Source of the DNA: CADDYT01 sp035294125
GTDB taxonomy: Bacteria > Chloroflexota > Ktedonobacteria > Ktedonobacterales > Ktedonobacteraceae
DNA length: 64,000 nucleotides
Direction: 5' to 3'
Assembly: GCA_035294125.1 (NCBI GenBank)
Contig: DATGLM010000011.1
Location: 14,847-78,846, forward strand
Shown here: piece by piece, positions 16,451-25,017 of the stretch
Numbering within the stretch: the stretch's first letter is position 1
Layout: each line of letters begins with the position of its first letter
Notes under the pieces: model-generated
Databases searched by the model: none
Seen by the model: only the letters and a program-made list of their open reading frames with translations
Told to the model about the DNA's origin: nothing
Program-made: the position numbers and the translations under genes

Positions 16451-17312
16451 CGAAATGTAAGGCGATGATAGCTAAAAGTATTGTACCTGTTATTGTCAAC
16501 AATGCTAACGGCCAGCAACGGCTAAGACTATGCACGTCGACCAGCGTACCGTTCGGGTTTGTGCGATAGAGCGGGGTGAACCACCAGCCGAGTAGAAAGC
16601 CGCTGAGCAAGCCGCCGAGATGCGCGAAATTATCAACGTTTTGCACGAATAAGCCAATGCTCAGATTGAGTCCAATGATGAAGAGCAGCCAGAGCAGAAC
16701 CGGGATGCCCCCGCGATTGAACGCACGCCGGTGGACGAGCACGAAGATGCTGTACGCTCCCACCAGGCCAAAGATGGCACCCGAAGCCCCGACGCTGACT
16801 TCCTGCGGCGAGAAGACAAAGCTGGCGATAATGCTCACCACGCCGGTCACGGTGTAGATCAGCAGGAAGCGGAGATGTCCAACGAGTCGCTCGATGAAAA
16901 CGCCCAGTACGACGAAGTTGAGCATGTTCAGGCCGACGTGCAGCAGGTTCGCATGCAGAAAGATAGGGGTGACGAAGCGCCAATACTGCCCCTGAAGCAT
17001 GGCAGGATTGTATTTCGCGCCGTCGGCAATCAGCACATTCGCCAGGGTATCATTGTTCTGGACGTTTATGGCGTTTGCCAGTATGCTCATCAGCACGCCG
17101 GAGAGACTGTGCGCGCCCGTTGCCAGCGCGTACTGGTAGGCACTGAAGCACCAGATGGCGATGGTAACGATGGCGACGATCCAGGTGACCCAGGAGATAC
17201 GTGCGAAGCGGCTCAAGGTACGGTACTGCTCTAAGGCCGTTCGGTAGCTGATGCGTGTGCGTATGGCACGGCTTATAGAGTCATTCGCCGTGTAACTTTG
17301 TTCCACTCTCAC
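16440..17312 (-). CDS. Rhomboid-family intramembrane protease
   Basis: The rhomboid dyad is Ser177 in VGASGAIFG and His231 in NFAHLGGLLSG, counted from GTG 17312; LHVGLNMLNF provides the HxxxN oxyanion motif. Seven or more hydrophobic segments are visible. The start is uncertain: GTG 17312 and GTG 17306 both follow AGAGGTGAG poorly, and the open frame extends to 17357 without an ATG. The gene is upstream of and overlapping the TPR-rhomboid gene. The two paralogues share layout but differ in the N-terminal domain, so one may modify or complement the other's substrate range; this is inference. Confidence 0.88.
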   Translation of the reverse strand: MRVEQSYTANDSISRAIRTRISYRTALEQYRTLSRFARISWVTWIVAIVTIAIWCFSAYQYALATGAHSLSGVLMSILANAINVQNNDTLANVLIADGAKYNPAMLQGQYWRFVTPIFLHANLLHVGLNMLNFVVLGVFIERLVGHLRFLLIYTVTGVVSIIASFVFSPQEVSVGASGAIFGLVGAYSIFVLVHRRAFNRGGIPVLLWLLFIIGLNLSIGLFVQNVDNFAHLGGLLSGFLLGWWFTPLYRTNPNGTLVDVHSLSRCWPLALLTITGTILLAIIALHFGGG

Positions 17313-17439
17313 CTCTATGCTTTGACAAAAAAACAGCGGCCCTTGCTGTGATAGCAAACCTCATAATGTATACGTTTCAGACGAGCGAAGGTCACATACT
17401 GTGACGATATATCTTCTATTATATCCAATTTCGTCTCCT

Positions 17440-18072
17440 TTAGTGCAGGGTATGCATGAAGGTAGTGATGCCGTTGAGGACGAACTGGACAGCCAGTGCG
17501 GCCAGCAAGATACCCAGGATACGCGAGAGGACTAAAATGCCAGTACGGCCAACGTGCTGGATAATCCAACTGCTACTGCGCATGACGAGCCAGGCGGCAA
17601 AGAGGGCGATGGCAATGGCGATGGCGACTGAAGCGAGGTCAAGCGGGTTGGGTGTAGCGAGGTCGACATAGAGGATGGTGGTGGCGATGGTGCCGGGACC
17701 GGCAATCATCGGGATAGCTAAAGGAAAGACGCTCACGTCCTCACGGGTACGCGCTTCCTCCGCTTCGGCCTTTGTCTCGCGAGCTCCGGATGAGCGTCCG
17801 AAAAGCATATCGACGCCGACAAGAAAGAGCAGGATGCCGCCGGCAATGTTGAAGGCGTAGAGGTTGATGCCGAGACTTTCAAGGATGAAGCGTCCAACGA
17901 TGGCGAAGAAGGCGATGATGAGCGCGCTGATGATGACTGCTCGTGTGACGATGGTATTGCGCTGCGCCCGGCTCATATGCGCAGTGAGCGCAATAACGAC
18001 CGGCGCGAGACCGACGGGGTCGATAATGGTGAGAAAAGCCACAATGGCCCGCAATGTAAACGTGATAACCAA
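17440..18072 (-). CDS. MarC-family integral membrane protein
   Basis: A protein of 210 residues with six hydrophobic segments. The MarC/UPF0056 signature FPLAIPMIAGPGTIATTIL is present at about residues 116-134, with a second conserved block LTIIDPVGLAPVVIAL near the N-terminus. A charged loop (SSGARETKAEAEEARTRED) separates the two halves. The start is TTG 18072, with GCGAGG upstream; no ATG precedes the conserved N-terminal segment. MarC proteins are inner-membrane proteins with no confirmed transport substrate. The gene is monocistronic as far as I can see, 127 bp upstream of the rhomboid pair. Confidence 0.88.
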   Translation of the reverse strand: MVITFTLRAIVAFLTIIDPVGLAPVVIALTAHMSRAQRNTIVTRAVIISALIIAFFAIVGRFILESLGINLYAFNIAGGILLFLVGVDMLFGRSSGARETKAEAEEARTREDVSVFPLAIPMIAGPGTIATTILYVDLATPNPLDLASVAIAIAIALFAAWLVMRSSSWIIQHVGRTGILVLSRILGILLAALAVQFVLNGITTFMHTLH

Positions 18073-18164
18073 AGCTACAAACCTCGCAAGATTTGCCTTT
18101 AGTATATCACAGGGGTTGAATGTCTCTCTCCGGGTGACAATGATTGTCCATTGCCAGCAATCTC

Positions 18165-18194
18165 GTAGGGGCGATGTCCGGTGCTCGCCCCTAC
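18165..18194. repeat. Short palindrome (GTAGGGGCGA...TCGCCCCTAC)
   Basis: Ten-base perfect arms, 18165-18174 and 18185-18194, around a 10-base loop. It lies between the small membrane gene at 18214 and the MarC start, both minus strand. Short palindromes of this kind are often dispersed in bacterial genomes; here it may also act as a weak terminator. Confidence 0.5.
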
Positions 18195-18213
18195 AGGTCA
18201 GCAGGATCGAACG

Positions 18214-18576
18214 TTACGCCCTGCGGTAGTAGGGGCGGCGGCGGTGCCAGAGGCCCCAGGTGAGGACATACCAGAGGATGACGACGATGAGCGCCCCGAT
18301 CAGCGCCTTGAAGATGGGCACACCGTAGATGATGGGGTCGCCGGGAATGACGACATTGACGACGTTTGTGATGAGCCACATGCCAAGCAGCGCGGCCAGC
18401 AAGGCTCCAATGAAGCCAAACGGGAGTCGCCATCCGACAATGAACTCGGCGATCAGGCCGATGATGGCCGCGATAATCAGGTACACAATCATGCTCAGCG
18501 TGATGGTCCAGTGCGTTGAGCCGAAATTGATGGTGACAACTACGGGACTGCTGAGCAACGTAGCCAGTGTAAACAT
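18214..18576 (-). CDS. Small membrane protein, GlsB/YeaQ/YmgE-like
   Basis: A protein of 120 residues from ATG 18576, which has GAAGGAGGT seven bases upstream; the longer frame to 18699 lacks any ribosome site. It has three hydrophobic segments. The middle one, IIGLIAEFIVGWRLPFGFIG, resembles transglycosylase-associated GlsB/YeaQ proteins (the G-x-x-A-E and G-F-x-G positions). A basic tail RRRPYYRRA ends the protein. The family's molecular role is not settled; members are often stress-induced. The upstream gap 18577-19034 holds no supported gene. Confidence 0.75.
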   Translation of the reverse strand: MFTLATLLSSPVVVTINFGSTHWTITLSMIVYLIIAAIIGLIAEFIVGWRLPFGFIGALLAALLGMWLITNVVNVVIPGDPIIYGVPIFKALIGALIVVILWYVLTWGLWHRRRPYYRRA

Positions 18577-18769
18577 TATATTTACCTCCTTCTCATTCAG
18601 GTATCTTGTCTTCCTGAACTGCTCTCTTATGTACTCCATTGATAGCAGGAATATAAGTGTTCCATTGTTGAACATAACTCTCTGCTTGTAAGAAAGCAAG
18701 TCAACAATAAAAAGTCTCAGTGAATTTTCAGAATATGCTCAGCTTTCTAAGCTTGCCGCCATATCCAGA

Positions 18770-18814
18770 TCTGTCATTCTGAACGCAACGAAGAATAACA
18801 AACGAAGAATAACA
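18770..18814. repeat. Degenerate palindrome relic with 14-bp tandem duplication
   Basis: TGTCATTCTGAACGCAACGA starts a relic of the same GTCATTCT repeat family. Its second half is duplicated: AACGAAGAATAACA occurs perfectly at 18787-18800 and again at 18801-18814. The remaining gap to 19034 includes TATAAT near 18981, a possible -10 for the next gene. Confidence 0.5.
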
Positions 18815-19034
18815 GATGAGTGACCAGTGACGTATATCATACAAGCTTCATTAACGTGTACAAAGATAATGGGTTTGCTTACCTGATTATCAGGAAGCGC
18901 ATTCGTCCTATGCTGAACAATCATTTGCTAAATCTGCTGCTGCTAGGCTTTAACACTAGTAGCAGAGGGTGATTATGCGCTATAATCACAAAGGGAGCCT
19001 TGATTGATATAAATATTGCCGGGAGGTATGTGCT

Positions 19035-19553
19035 ATGCAAAAGGCGAAACGCTATGCGATCATTGTGGGCATTGTGGTGGGGATACTCTTAATTGCCGGT
19101 ATTATCCTCGCTGCCATCTTCAACGTCTGGCTGACCATTCTGTATATTGCTCTGATTATCCTGGCCGCCTTTACACTCCTCGCCGTCGCGTTCCAGATTT
19201 ATGCTGTGCTCATGCTCATTCGTTCCATCACGACGGTGCGGGATGAGATGAAGCCGCTGATTGCCTCGGTGCAGCAGACGGTGGGCATTGTGCAGGATAC
19301 GGCGAAGACGGCGGGCCAGACGGCGAGCACGATTGGTTCAACGGCCAAACTGACCCAGGAATTTGCGGTGAGGCCGACGATACGTGTGGTGGCCGGACTG
19401 GTTGCGGCCCGACAGGTGTTGGGCATTCTGACTGGTGGGCGGCGTGCGGAGAGCCAGCGCGAGCGGAGGCGCCAGCAGCAGATGGAGGCGATAGAGGCCG
19501 CCAATGCCGTGGCGAACGCTGGCACCGGCATTGTCGCCGGTGGAGGAGAATAA
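19035..19553 (+). CDS. Membrane-anchored coiled-coil protein (DUF948-like)
   Basis: A protein of 172 residues. Two hydrophobic segments occupy residues 7-60 (YAIIVGIVVGILLIAGIILA and LTILYIALIILAAFTLLAVA). A helical region with regularly spaced small residues follows (VQQTVGIVQDTAKTAGQTAS), resembling the DUF948/YtxG type. The tail is Arg/Gln-rich (RRAESQRERRRQQQ). The start has GGGAGGT upstream; another in-frame ATG does not exist nearby. It is 2 bp from the next membrane protein gene and likely co-transcribed with it and the MFS gene. The function is unknown. Confidence 0.8.
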   Translation: MQKAKRYAIIVGIVVGILLIAGIILAAIFNVWLTILYIALIILAAFTLLAVAFQIYAVLMLIRSITTVRDEMKPLIASVQQTVGIVQDTAKTAGQTASTIGSTAKLTQEFAVRPTIRVVAGLVAARQVLGILTGGRRAESQRERRRQQQMEAIEAANAVANAGTGIVAGGGE

Positions 19554-19555
19554 TC

Positions 19556-20125
19556 ATGCTCTATGTATTCGCAAGCAATCCTCTCGCTGCCTGGGGCCAG
19601 GCCGCGGCGATTCTGCTGGTGATCGAGTTATTCTTCTTTGTCCTGATTGGCCTGGCGCTGATGGGCGGGCTGATGTTCGGCCTTTCCTGGCTGCGTGAGA
19701 AGACAGAACTCATCAAGAAACTGCGCCCTACCGTCGAAGGCGTGAATACGAAGACGGAAGAGGCGATTCATGGCACGCTGCCACCGGCTGGGCCACATGA
19801 AAACAAGGTGATCCACACCATAGCCGAGGTCCCGGCGAAGATCGATGATGTTGAGAAGAAGATCGACCAGGGCGCTGATAAAGTGGCGGAAATGGTGATC
19901 GAGTTTCGCGCTCGCACGGTGATGGTCGAGAGCATCGTGAAAGCCTTCTTTGCCCCGAAGACGGTGAGACGAGAACTGGAAAAGCGCCGGGAAGAGGTGG
20001 GATTCGCCAGCCCGGGCTATCGCATGCTGGTCGAGGAGAAGGTGCCGGAAGCACCGAATCAGATCGGCGATGCTTTCGTGGGAGCCGTGCGGTCCGGCGA
20101 AGTCAGAGATGCATCTACTCCTTGA
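19556..20125 (+). CDS. Single-pass membrane protein with helical cytoplasmic domain
   Basis: A protein of 189 residues: one N-terminal hydrophobic stretch (about 16-48, AAAILLVIELFFFVLIGLAL), then a soluble helical region with heptad-like charge (AKIDDVEKKIDQGADKVAEM). It resembles its upstream neighbour in layout, suggesting the two proteins pair in the membrane; that is inference. Only two bases separate it from the upstream stop, and it overlaps the MFS start by 17 bp, which suggests coupled translation. No known family assigned. Confidence 0.75.
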   Translation: MLYVFASNPLAAWGQAAAILLVIELFFFVLIGLALMGGLMFGLSWLREKTELIKKLRPTVEGVNTKTEEAIHGTLPPAGPHENKVIHTIAEVPAKIDDVEKKIDQGADKVAEMVIEFRARTVMVESIVKAFFAPKTVRRELEKRREEVGFASPGYRMLVEEKVPEAPNQIGDAFVGAVRSGEVRDASTP

Positions 20126-21566
20126 TTACATCCAGCAGTTTGGACGTTTGCAGCGCAATGCTCGTCTCTATCTGATAAGCAATGCGCTGGGCGGCGTCTC
20201 GACGGGCATTGTGCTGGTCCTTTACAATCTTTACCTGGTTTCACTGGGGTATGGCACTGATTTTGTCGGTGCCATCCTTTTCGTTGGCACGCTGGGCGCG
20301 GGTATAGCCATCTTCCCCGCTGGTGTCTGTATCGACCGTTTCGGCGGCAAACTGGTGATGATCTGGTCAAGTCTCATCCTGGGATTGATCGGTATCGGGC
20401 AGATTCTCTTTCGCCAGCCGTTGCCACTGCTGGTCACGGCTTTTTTCGCTGGCGTGGCGGGCGCGGCCCTGCTCGTTGTCAACGCCCCCTATTTAACGGC
20501 GAACAGCACATCGGATGAGCGCACGTATCTTTTCAGCCTGAACATCACTCTCTCCCTGATTACCACCGTGCTGGGCAAAGTGCTCGGCGGCATATTGCCG
20601 ATCTGGTTTCGCGGCATGCCCGCGCTCATGGCACCGTTGCCACCCGCCATCTCGCCTCTCCTGGCGCGCGCAGCCTTGCCGCGCTCCTACCAGCTTGCCT
20701 TGCTCTTCGCCGGTGTCATCGCCGGACCCAGCCTCATCCCCCTCTTTCTGTTAAGCAGCGATCGCCCCACAAAGCCCGCAGGCGCACGATTCAGCGAGCG
20801 CACCGCTGCTTTATCGGCCCCGTTGCCGCCCATACGGCAGTATCTCTCAAAGGATTTCATTCGCAGCAAACTGGCTCCGCTGGCCGGGTGGATGTGGTTG
20901 GCGTGGAGGTATGTGCGTTCGCGCGAACTGCTGCACAACGCCATTTTCCTGTTAGTGATGGTGCAGGTGCTGATCGGGCTGGGCGCAGGCCTGTTTATCC
21001 CCTATTTCAACATTTATTTTGTCGATCACCTTGGTGCCTCCTCCGCGCTGTTTGGCCTGATCGACGGCGGGGCGAACGCGCTGACGGCCCTGCTCACTCT
21101 CGTCGCGCCCTGGCTGGCGCAGCGTCTGGGCAAAATCAGGGGCATTGTTTTGTCTGAGCTGGTCAGTATTCCTCTCATGCTCACCATTGGCCTGACGGGC
21201 CTGTTGCCCCTGGCCGCTCTGCTCTATCCGTTCCGGCAGGGATTCATGGATATGTCTAATGGAGTGCTGCAAGTCTTTTCGATGGAGGTGGTGCCACAGC
21301 AACGTCGCGGCCTCGCCAACAGCGCCTATCAGGCTGCCTATCAGGTTGCCTGGGCCATTACCGCTCCCATCGGCGGCTTCATCATCGCCTTTTCAGGCTA
21401 TTCACCCATCTTCATCCTCGGAGCCTGCTGTTACCTTTCGGCTATCGCCACTTTATGGTTCAACTTTCATGGCAAGAGAGGTCGGAAAGCGCAACTGGAG
21501 GCTTCAGACGAGCAGGTAATGGCTTCTCAGATCGGTACAGCCCCATCGCGAGCTGTAAAAAACTAG
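20109..21566 (+). CDS. MFS transporter
   Basis: A protein of 485 residues from ATG 20109 (MHLLLDYIQQFGRLQRNARL). Twelve hydrophobic segments are visible in two sets, with a hydrophilic central loop at about residues 215-260. The motif-A-like PAGVCIDRFGGKLVM lies between TM2 and TM3, and the equivalent QRLGKIRG lies in the second half. A long periplasmic or loop insertion, WFRGMPALMAPLPPAISPLL, precedes the centre. The substrate cannot be deduced; the closest layout is of multidrug-type efflux permeases. The start lies inside the end of the previous gene, so an operon with the two membrane-anchor genes is likely. Confidence 0.85.
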   Translation: MHLLLDYIQQFGRLQRNARLYLISNALGGVSTGIVLVLYNLYLVSLGYGTDFVGAILFVGTLGAGIAIFPAGVCIDRFGGKLVMIWSSLILGLIGIGQILFRQPLPLLVTAFFAGVAGAALLVVNAPYLTANSTSDERTYLFSLNITLSLITTVLGKVLGGILPIWFRGMPALMAPLPPAISPLLARAALPRSYQLALLFAGVIAGPSLIPLFLLSSDRPTKPAGARFSERTAALSAPLPPIRQYLSKDFIRSKLAPLAGWMWLAWRYVRSRELLHNAIFLLVMVQVLIGLGAGLFIPYFNIYFVDHLGASSALFGLIDGGANALTALLTLVAPWLAQRLGKIRGIVLSELVSIPLMLTIGLTGLLPLAALLYPFRQGFMDMSNGVLQVFSMEVVPQQRRGLANSAYQAAYQVAWAITAPIGGFIIAFSGYSPIFILGACCYLSAIATLWFNFHGKRGRKAQLEASDEQVMASQIGTAPSRAVKN

Positions 21567-21712
21567 CTCGGAAACCTCCAGCCCCTATGGCAGGCTCAAG
21601 GATGGATATGGGAAAAAATAGAGGCTTGTCAAGGTAAAGACGGCGTGATATAGTTGCTTCACCAGGCTGAAGCGTATGGGCAAACCTTACTTTAAAGATT
21701 GGGTGAGCGATA

Positions 21713-23695
21713 ATGTCTGAACGGTTTCGCGTTCTTGTTGTTGAAGATGAAGAGACTCTGAACCAGAGTATTGTCAACTCTCTGCGCCGGGATGGCTATA
21801 TGGTGCAGGGGGTGATGAGTGGTGCGGAGGCGATTCGTATCCTGTGGACGGAAGAATGCGACGTAGTGATTAGCGACCAGAAGACGCCCGGTATCGACGG
21901 CTTTGAACTGCTGCAGTGGCTGCGCACCAACCGGCCCAATACCCGCATGATTATGCTTTCTGAGTACGGGTCACCGGAGACCCGCGTCCAGGCGTTGGAG
22001 AGTGGGGCCGTCAGCTATCTGGAGAAGCCGCTTAACCTGCATCTGCTCAAAGAGGAACTGCGCCGCCTGCTCCAGCAGACCGGCTTTTCCGCCAGCCTGG
22101 ATTCTTTTGATCTGCTCGATGTCATTCAGATTATCAATATGAGCCGTAAGAGTATTGCGCTGCTGATAAATACGGGGCTGGAGGAGCACGGCGTGCTGCG
22201 TTTTCAGGATGGGGAGTTGATCTGGGCGGAGTATGGAACCCTGCGCGGCGAAGAGGCCTTCTTCGCGCTGGCCGCCCATATGAATGGCATGGTCATTCAC
22301 CAGCCCTGGAACGAGCGCATTCAGCCCAATGTCTCCCAGCCGCTTTCTCGCCTGATTTTTCAGGCGCTGCAATATCGCAGCAAGTACGCGGTGCGCCAGC
22401 AGCAGACGGGCGAGCAAGCAGCGCTTGCAAGCCAGCCAGTGGCGCAGAGCCAGGCACAGAGGCTGGTGCCCGACGAGATTGACGATTCACCTTTTGTCTT
22501 CTCCGATGAGCCTGCGATCTTTACTCCTGTAGAGGCCAGGGCGGCAGTGAATCAGGAACAGAGGGGACAGGAGGGAGAGCAAAGACTGGAATGGTGGCAG
22601 GAGACGGGGCATGGGCTGGCGAATGGAGCGCAGGCGAGAGATGATCATGTTTCCGATGAGATACCGAAGACACCCGGACGTCCGTTGACAGGTAATACAA
22701 ATATCATGCCCTCTGTGGTGCGCAAGACGCTCGCCAGCCAGCGTCCCGATCTACCTGCGTGGTTGACAGAGCAGCCGACGAAGAGCGACTCTCCCGCGCT
22801 GCGCCCCGCAGCGCTTTCCAGCAGCACGCCGTTACCGGCGATTCCGTCTTTCAAACCCTCTCCGACCGAATGGCTACCTCCTATCCAGCCGCCTGCGCAG
22901 TCGGTGCCGACGGATGCGAGAATACCCGCGACCCCATCACAGCCGACGCCTGTGGTGAAGGTGAGCGAGCAGTCGCCGCAAGGGCAGACCACAGGGATGC
23001 AGCAGAGTATCTCAGCGCCAACATCCAGGGCGTCACGACAGAGTTCGCTGGAATGGCAACCGCCGGAGCAGGAGGCGAGCCAGGGCCGCTTACAAAGCCT
23101 GATGACCCCAACTCCTCCTGCAACTGGAAAGACGAGAGAGGCCGCGTCTGGTGATCGAAGTCCGAGCGGGGCGTTGCATACAACAGCCCGGAGGCCGAGA
23201 GTATCAAATCCTGGCCCGGGAAGCCATGCCGACAGCAGTGGAAAGCAATGGCAGGGAGAGCAGACAGATGTCACCGTGCCGGGACAGGGAAATGGTTCGC
23301 AGCGACAGGCACAGGGAACACGCCATAACTATCAGGCCCTGATCTCTGCGCTGCAAACGCTGGGCTATTCTATTCCCGGCTTTGTCGCGGCGGCGGTAGT
23401 CGGTCTGGATGGTCAGCCAATAGCCCAGGTGGCCGTCGACGACCTGGACATCTCACAGGTGTGCAGATATTTTAGCAATATTTTATTCGGCGTATTGCGC
23501 TCGCTCGAACAGGGTGGTTGGGGTGGACACGAGGAGACAGTCATTACAAGCGAGAGCAGGCATATCTTGCTGCGCATTGTAAGCGGCAAGGGCAATGCGT
23601 TCCAGGTGCTGATTACGACCCGCGAGGCCGAACCCATGGAGAGCCTGGAGGTGATGGCGAATGTCGAAGGAGCTATCAGCGCGGCTCTGCGCTAA
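21713..23695 (+). CDS. Response regulator with PATAN (DUF4388) and roadblock/LC7 domains
   Basis: A protein of 660 residues. The REC domain is at 1-120: acidic pair E11-D12, phospho-acceptor D55 in VVISDQKTPGIDG, S83 in MLSEYG and K105 in LEKP, all as needed for phosphorylation. A DUF4388/PATAN domain follows at about 125-225 (FSASLDSFDLLDVIQIINMS). The middle 230-540 is low-complexity, rich in Pro, Gln and Ser. The last 115 residues form a roadblock/LC7 domain (VAAAVVGLDGQPIAQVAVDD), a fold that in bacteria partners with small Ras-like GTPases such as MglA. No such GTPase and no histidine kinase is in this window. The domain set suggests a scaffold linking two-component signalling to GTPase or polarity control. 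Confidence 0.9.
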   Translation: MSERFRVLVVEDEETLNQSIVNSLRRDGYMVQGVMSGAEAIRILWTEECDVVISDQKTPGIDGFELLQWLRTNRPNTRMIMLSEYGSPETRVQALESGAVSYLEKPLNLHLLKEELRRLLQQTGFSASLDSFDLLDVIQIINMSRKSIALLINTGLEEHGVLRFQDGELIWAEYGTLRGEEAFFALAAHMNGMVIHQPWNERIQPNVSQPLSRLIFQALQYRSKYAVRQQQTGEQAALASQPVAQSQAQRLVPDEIDDSPFVFSDEPAIFTPVEARAAVNQEQRGQEGEQRLEWWQETGHGLANGAQARDDHVSDEIPKTPGRPLTGNTNIMPSVVRKTLASQRPDLPAWLTEQPTKSDSPALRPAALSSSTPLPAIPSFKPSPTEWLPPIQPPAQSVPTDARIPATPSQPTPVVKVSEQSPQGQTTGMQQSISAPTSRASRQSSLEWQPPEQEASQGRLQSLMTPTPPATGKTREAASGDRSPSGALHTTARRPRVSNPGPGSHADSSGKQWQGEQTDVTVPGQGNGSQRQAQGTRHNYQALISALQTLGYSIPGFVAAAVVGLDGQPIAQVAVDDLDISQVCRYFSNILFGVLRSLEQGGWGGHEETVITSESRHILLRIVSGKGNAFQVLITTREAEPMESLEVMANVEGAISAALR

Positions 23696-23734
23696 CCGGG
23701 TATATACTATAAAGCTGGAAGAGGAGAGACAGGC

Positions 23735-23869
23735 ATGAGCGAGGAGAAACGTCCTCGAACCGAAGAGGAGAAGCGGATTGACCGCCGATCCTTTTATATC
23801 GGCATCTTTATCGGTTTTGCGATCATTGCACTTTTTACTATCCTGTACCTGGCAGGGTACATGAAATAG
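23735..23869 (+). CDS. 44-residue single-pass membrane protein
   Basis: The frame begins at ATG 23735 behind GAGGAGAG. It encodes a charged N-terminus (MSEEKRPRTEEEKRIDRRS) and one hydrophobic helix (FYIGIFIGFAIIALFTILYL), ending AGYMK. It follows the roadblock regulator by 39 bp with no terminator between, so the two are likely one transcript. The hairpin at 23939-24000 closes the unit. Positive residues before the helix suggest an N-in orientation. The family is unknown. Confidence 0.6.
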   Translation: MSEEKRPRTEEEKRIDRRSFYIGIFIGFAIIALFTILYLAGYMK

Positions 23870-23938
23870 GTTCTGCTCTATAAGCTCTGATAACGCCTTT
23901 TTCAAGACTTGAGTGCCTCTGATCAGTTTTTGCGCTTC

Positions 23939-24000
23939 TCTCATGCCATAAAAAGACTCTCTCAGGTGTCATTCTGAGAGAGTCTTTTTATGGCATGAGA
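23939..24000. terminator. Bidirectional terminator-like hairpin
   Basis: Perfect 26-bp arms 23939-23964 and 23975-24000 around the loop GGTGTCATTC. AAAAAGACTC/GAGTCTTTTT lies mid-stem, so the U-run is inside the stem. It sits between convergent genes (stops at 23869 and 24031). The loop holds the GTCATTC core seen in the other long palindromes. Confidence 0.65.
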
Positions 24001-24030
24001 TTCGCATCGTCAAATCAGTATCTCACGCCT

Positions 24031-24900
24031 TCATTCTAGCAATTTCTTTAGTTGTTCCACGGCAGCTTCTTCGTCCTGTGGAGGTGGGGACGATTGAGGT
24101 GACACGGGTGGTTGCCGTGGCTGTTCTGGCTGCCGCCGGGCCTGCTTTCTGGCTGGCGTGCCCTCTTCTGGCTGTGGAGGGATGAGCGGCGAGAGATGCG
24201 GTTTCCCCTCTTCCAGGAGCGGTGGTTCTATCTGTGCTTGACGTTTTTTCGCTTTGAGGGCGTAAAGCTGCTGCTCGACGGTCTGCTCACTGGAGACCTG
24301 CTCAAGCTGGGAGTCGAAGTCGAGGTCGCGTTTGTGCAGTTCGGCCAGGGCGCGGGCACGAGCCTCAGCCTCCATAACGGCTTCCTGGGCGCGGCTGGTA
24401 CGTTCCTGCTCTTTCTGGCTGCCTGTTTTGTTGAGGGCTTCGAGGACGCGCTGCTGGATGAGGGCGTTGCGCTTGCGGGTAACAAGCAGCTCGATCGTCG
24501 TCTCGACTTCAGCAATTTTGGCTTCGAGCTGGCGCAGGGCGTCGCGCATGGTGACCACCAACTGCTCCTGTTCCTTTTGTTGTTGCTGGTAGCGTTGTGC
24601 CTGCTTGAGGATATCGTTATAGCGCGTGAGGGCAGCGCGGGCGGCATCGTCGTTATTTTGTTGGATGGCTTGCTCTGCCTTGTGGAGCCATGTCTCTGCC
24701 TCCGCCATCTTCTCTTTACTGCGCGTGCGCAATTTATGACTCGCGGCAATAGCGGTAGCTACCTGTGTCTTGACCTGCACCAGTTGATTGCGCATATCAA
24801 GCTGAAGCTGCCGCAGCACCTTTTCCGGGTCATCTGATTTCTCGACCACGCTGTCAAGGTTTGCTCGCAGTAAGATAAGCACTCTTTCCAACAAATTCAT
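24031..24900 (-). CDS. pspA: PspA/IM30-family membrane-stress protein
   Basis: A protein of 289 residues from ATG 24900 (GGAAGGGG upstream); the longer frame to 24960 has no ribosome site. The N-terminus MNLLERVLILLRANLDSVVE and the following SDDPEKVLRQLQLDMRNQLV are typical of PspA/IM30/Vipp1. A continuous coiled coil covers about 25-220 (KQAQRYQQQQKEQEQLVVTM). The last 60 residues are Pro/Gln-rich, an extension not seen in E. coli PspA. PspA proteins form ESCRT-III-like rings on damaged inner membrane. It sits downstream of a flotillin-NfeD pair, a grouping also seen in other bacteria, which supports a shared membrane-maintenance role. Confidence 0.88.
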   Translation of the reverse strand: MNLLERVLILLRANLDSVVEKSDDPEKVLRQLQLDMRNQLVQVKTQVATAIAASHKLRTRSKEKMAEAETWLHKAEQAIQQNNDDAARAALTRYNDILKQAQRYQQQQKEQEQLVVTMRDALRQLEAKIAEVETTIELLVTRKRNALIQQRVLEALNKTGSQKEQERTSRAQEAVMEAEARARALAELHKRDLDFDSQLEQVSSEQTVEQQLYALKAKKRQAQIEPPLLEEGKPHLSPLIPPQPEEGTPARKQARRQPEQPRQPPVSPQSSPPPQDEEAAVEQLKKLLE

Positions 24901-24958
24901 GTGCGCCCCTTCCGCCAGATATATGGTATTTAAGATAAATGCGAATACGGATAGCGGC

Positions 24959-25007
24959 AAGTTTCAGTTCGTGCGTAGCCAGCGAGCCTGCGCACGAACT
25001 GAAACTT
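24959..25007 (-). terminator. Hairpin between flotillin and pspA
   Basis: Arms 24959-24975 (AAGTTTCAGTTCGTGCG) and 24991-25007 are perfect 17-bp complements with a 15-base loop. It lies 11 bp after the flotillin stop and 59 bp before the pspA start, so it may attenuate read-through within the cluster. There is no strong U-tract. Confidence 0.5.
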
Positions 25008-25017
25008 ACCATACCTG

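Noticed and set aside
18739..18924. A 61-residue minus-strand gene
   Set aside because: No ribosome site, no hydrophobic or conserved pattern, and it crosses a degenerate repeat.
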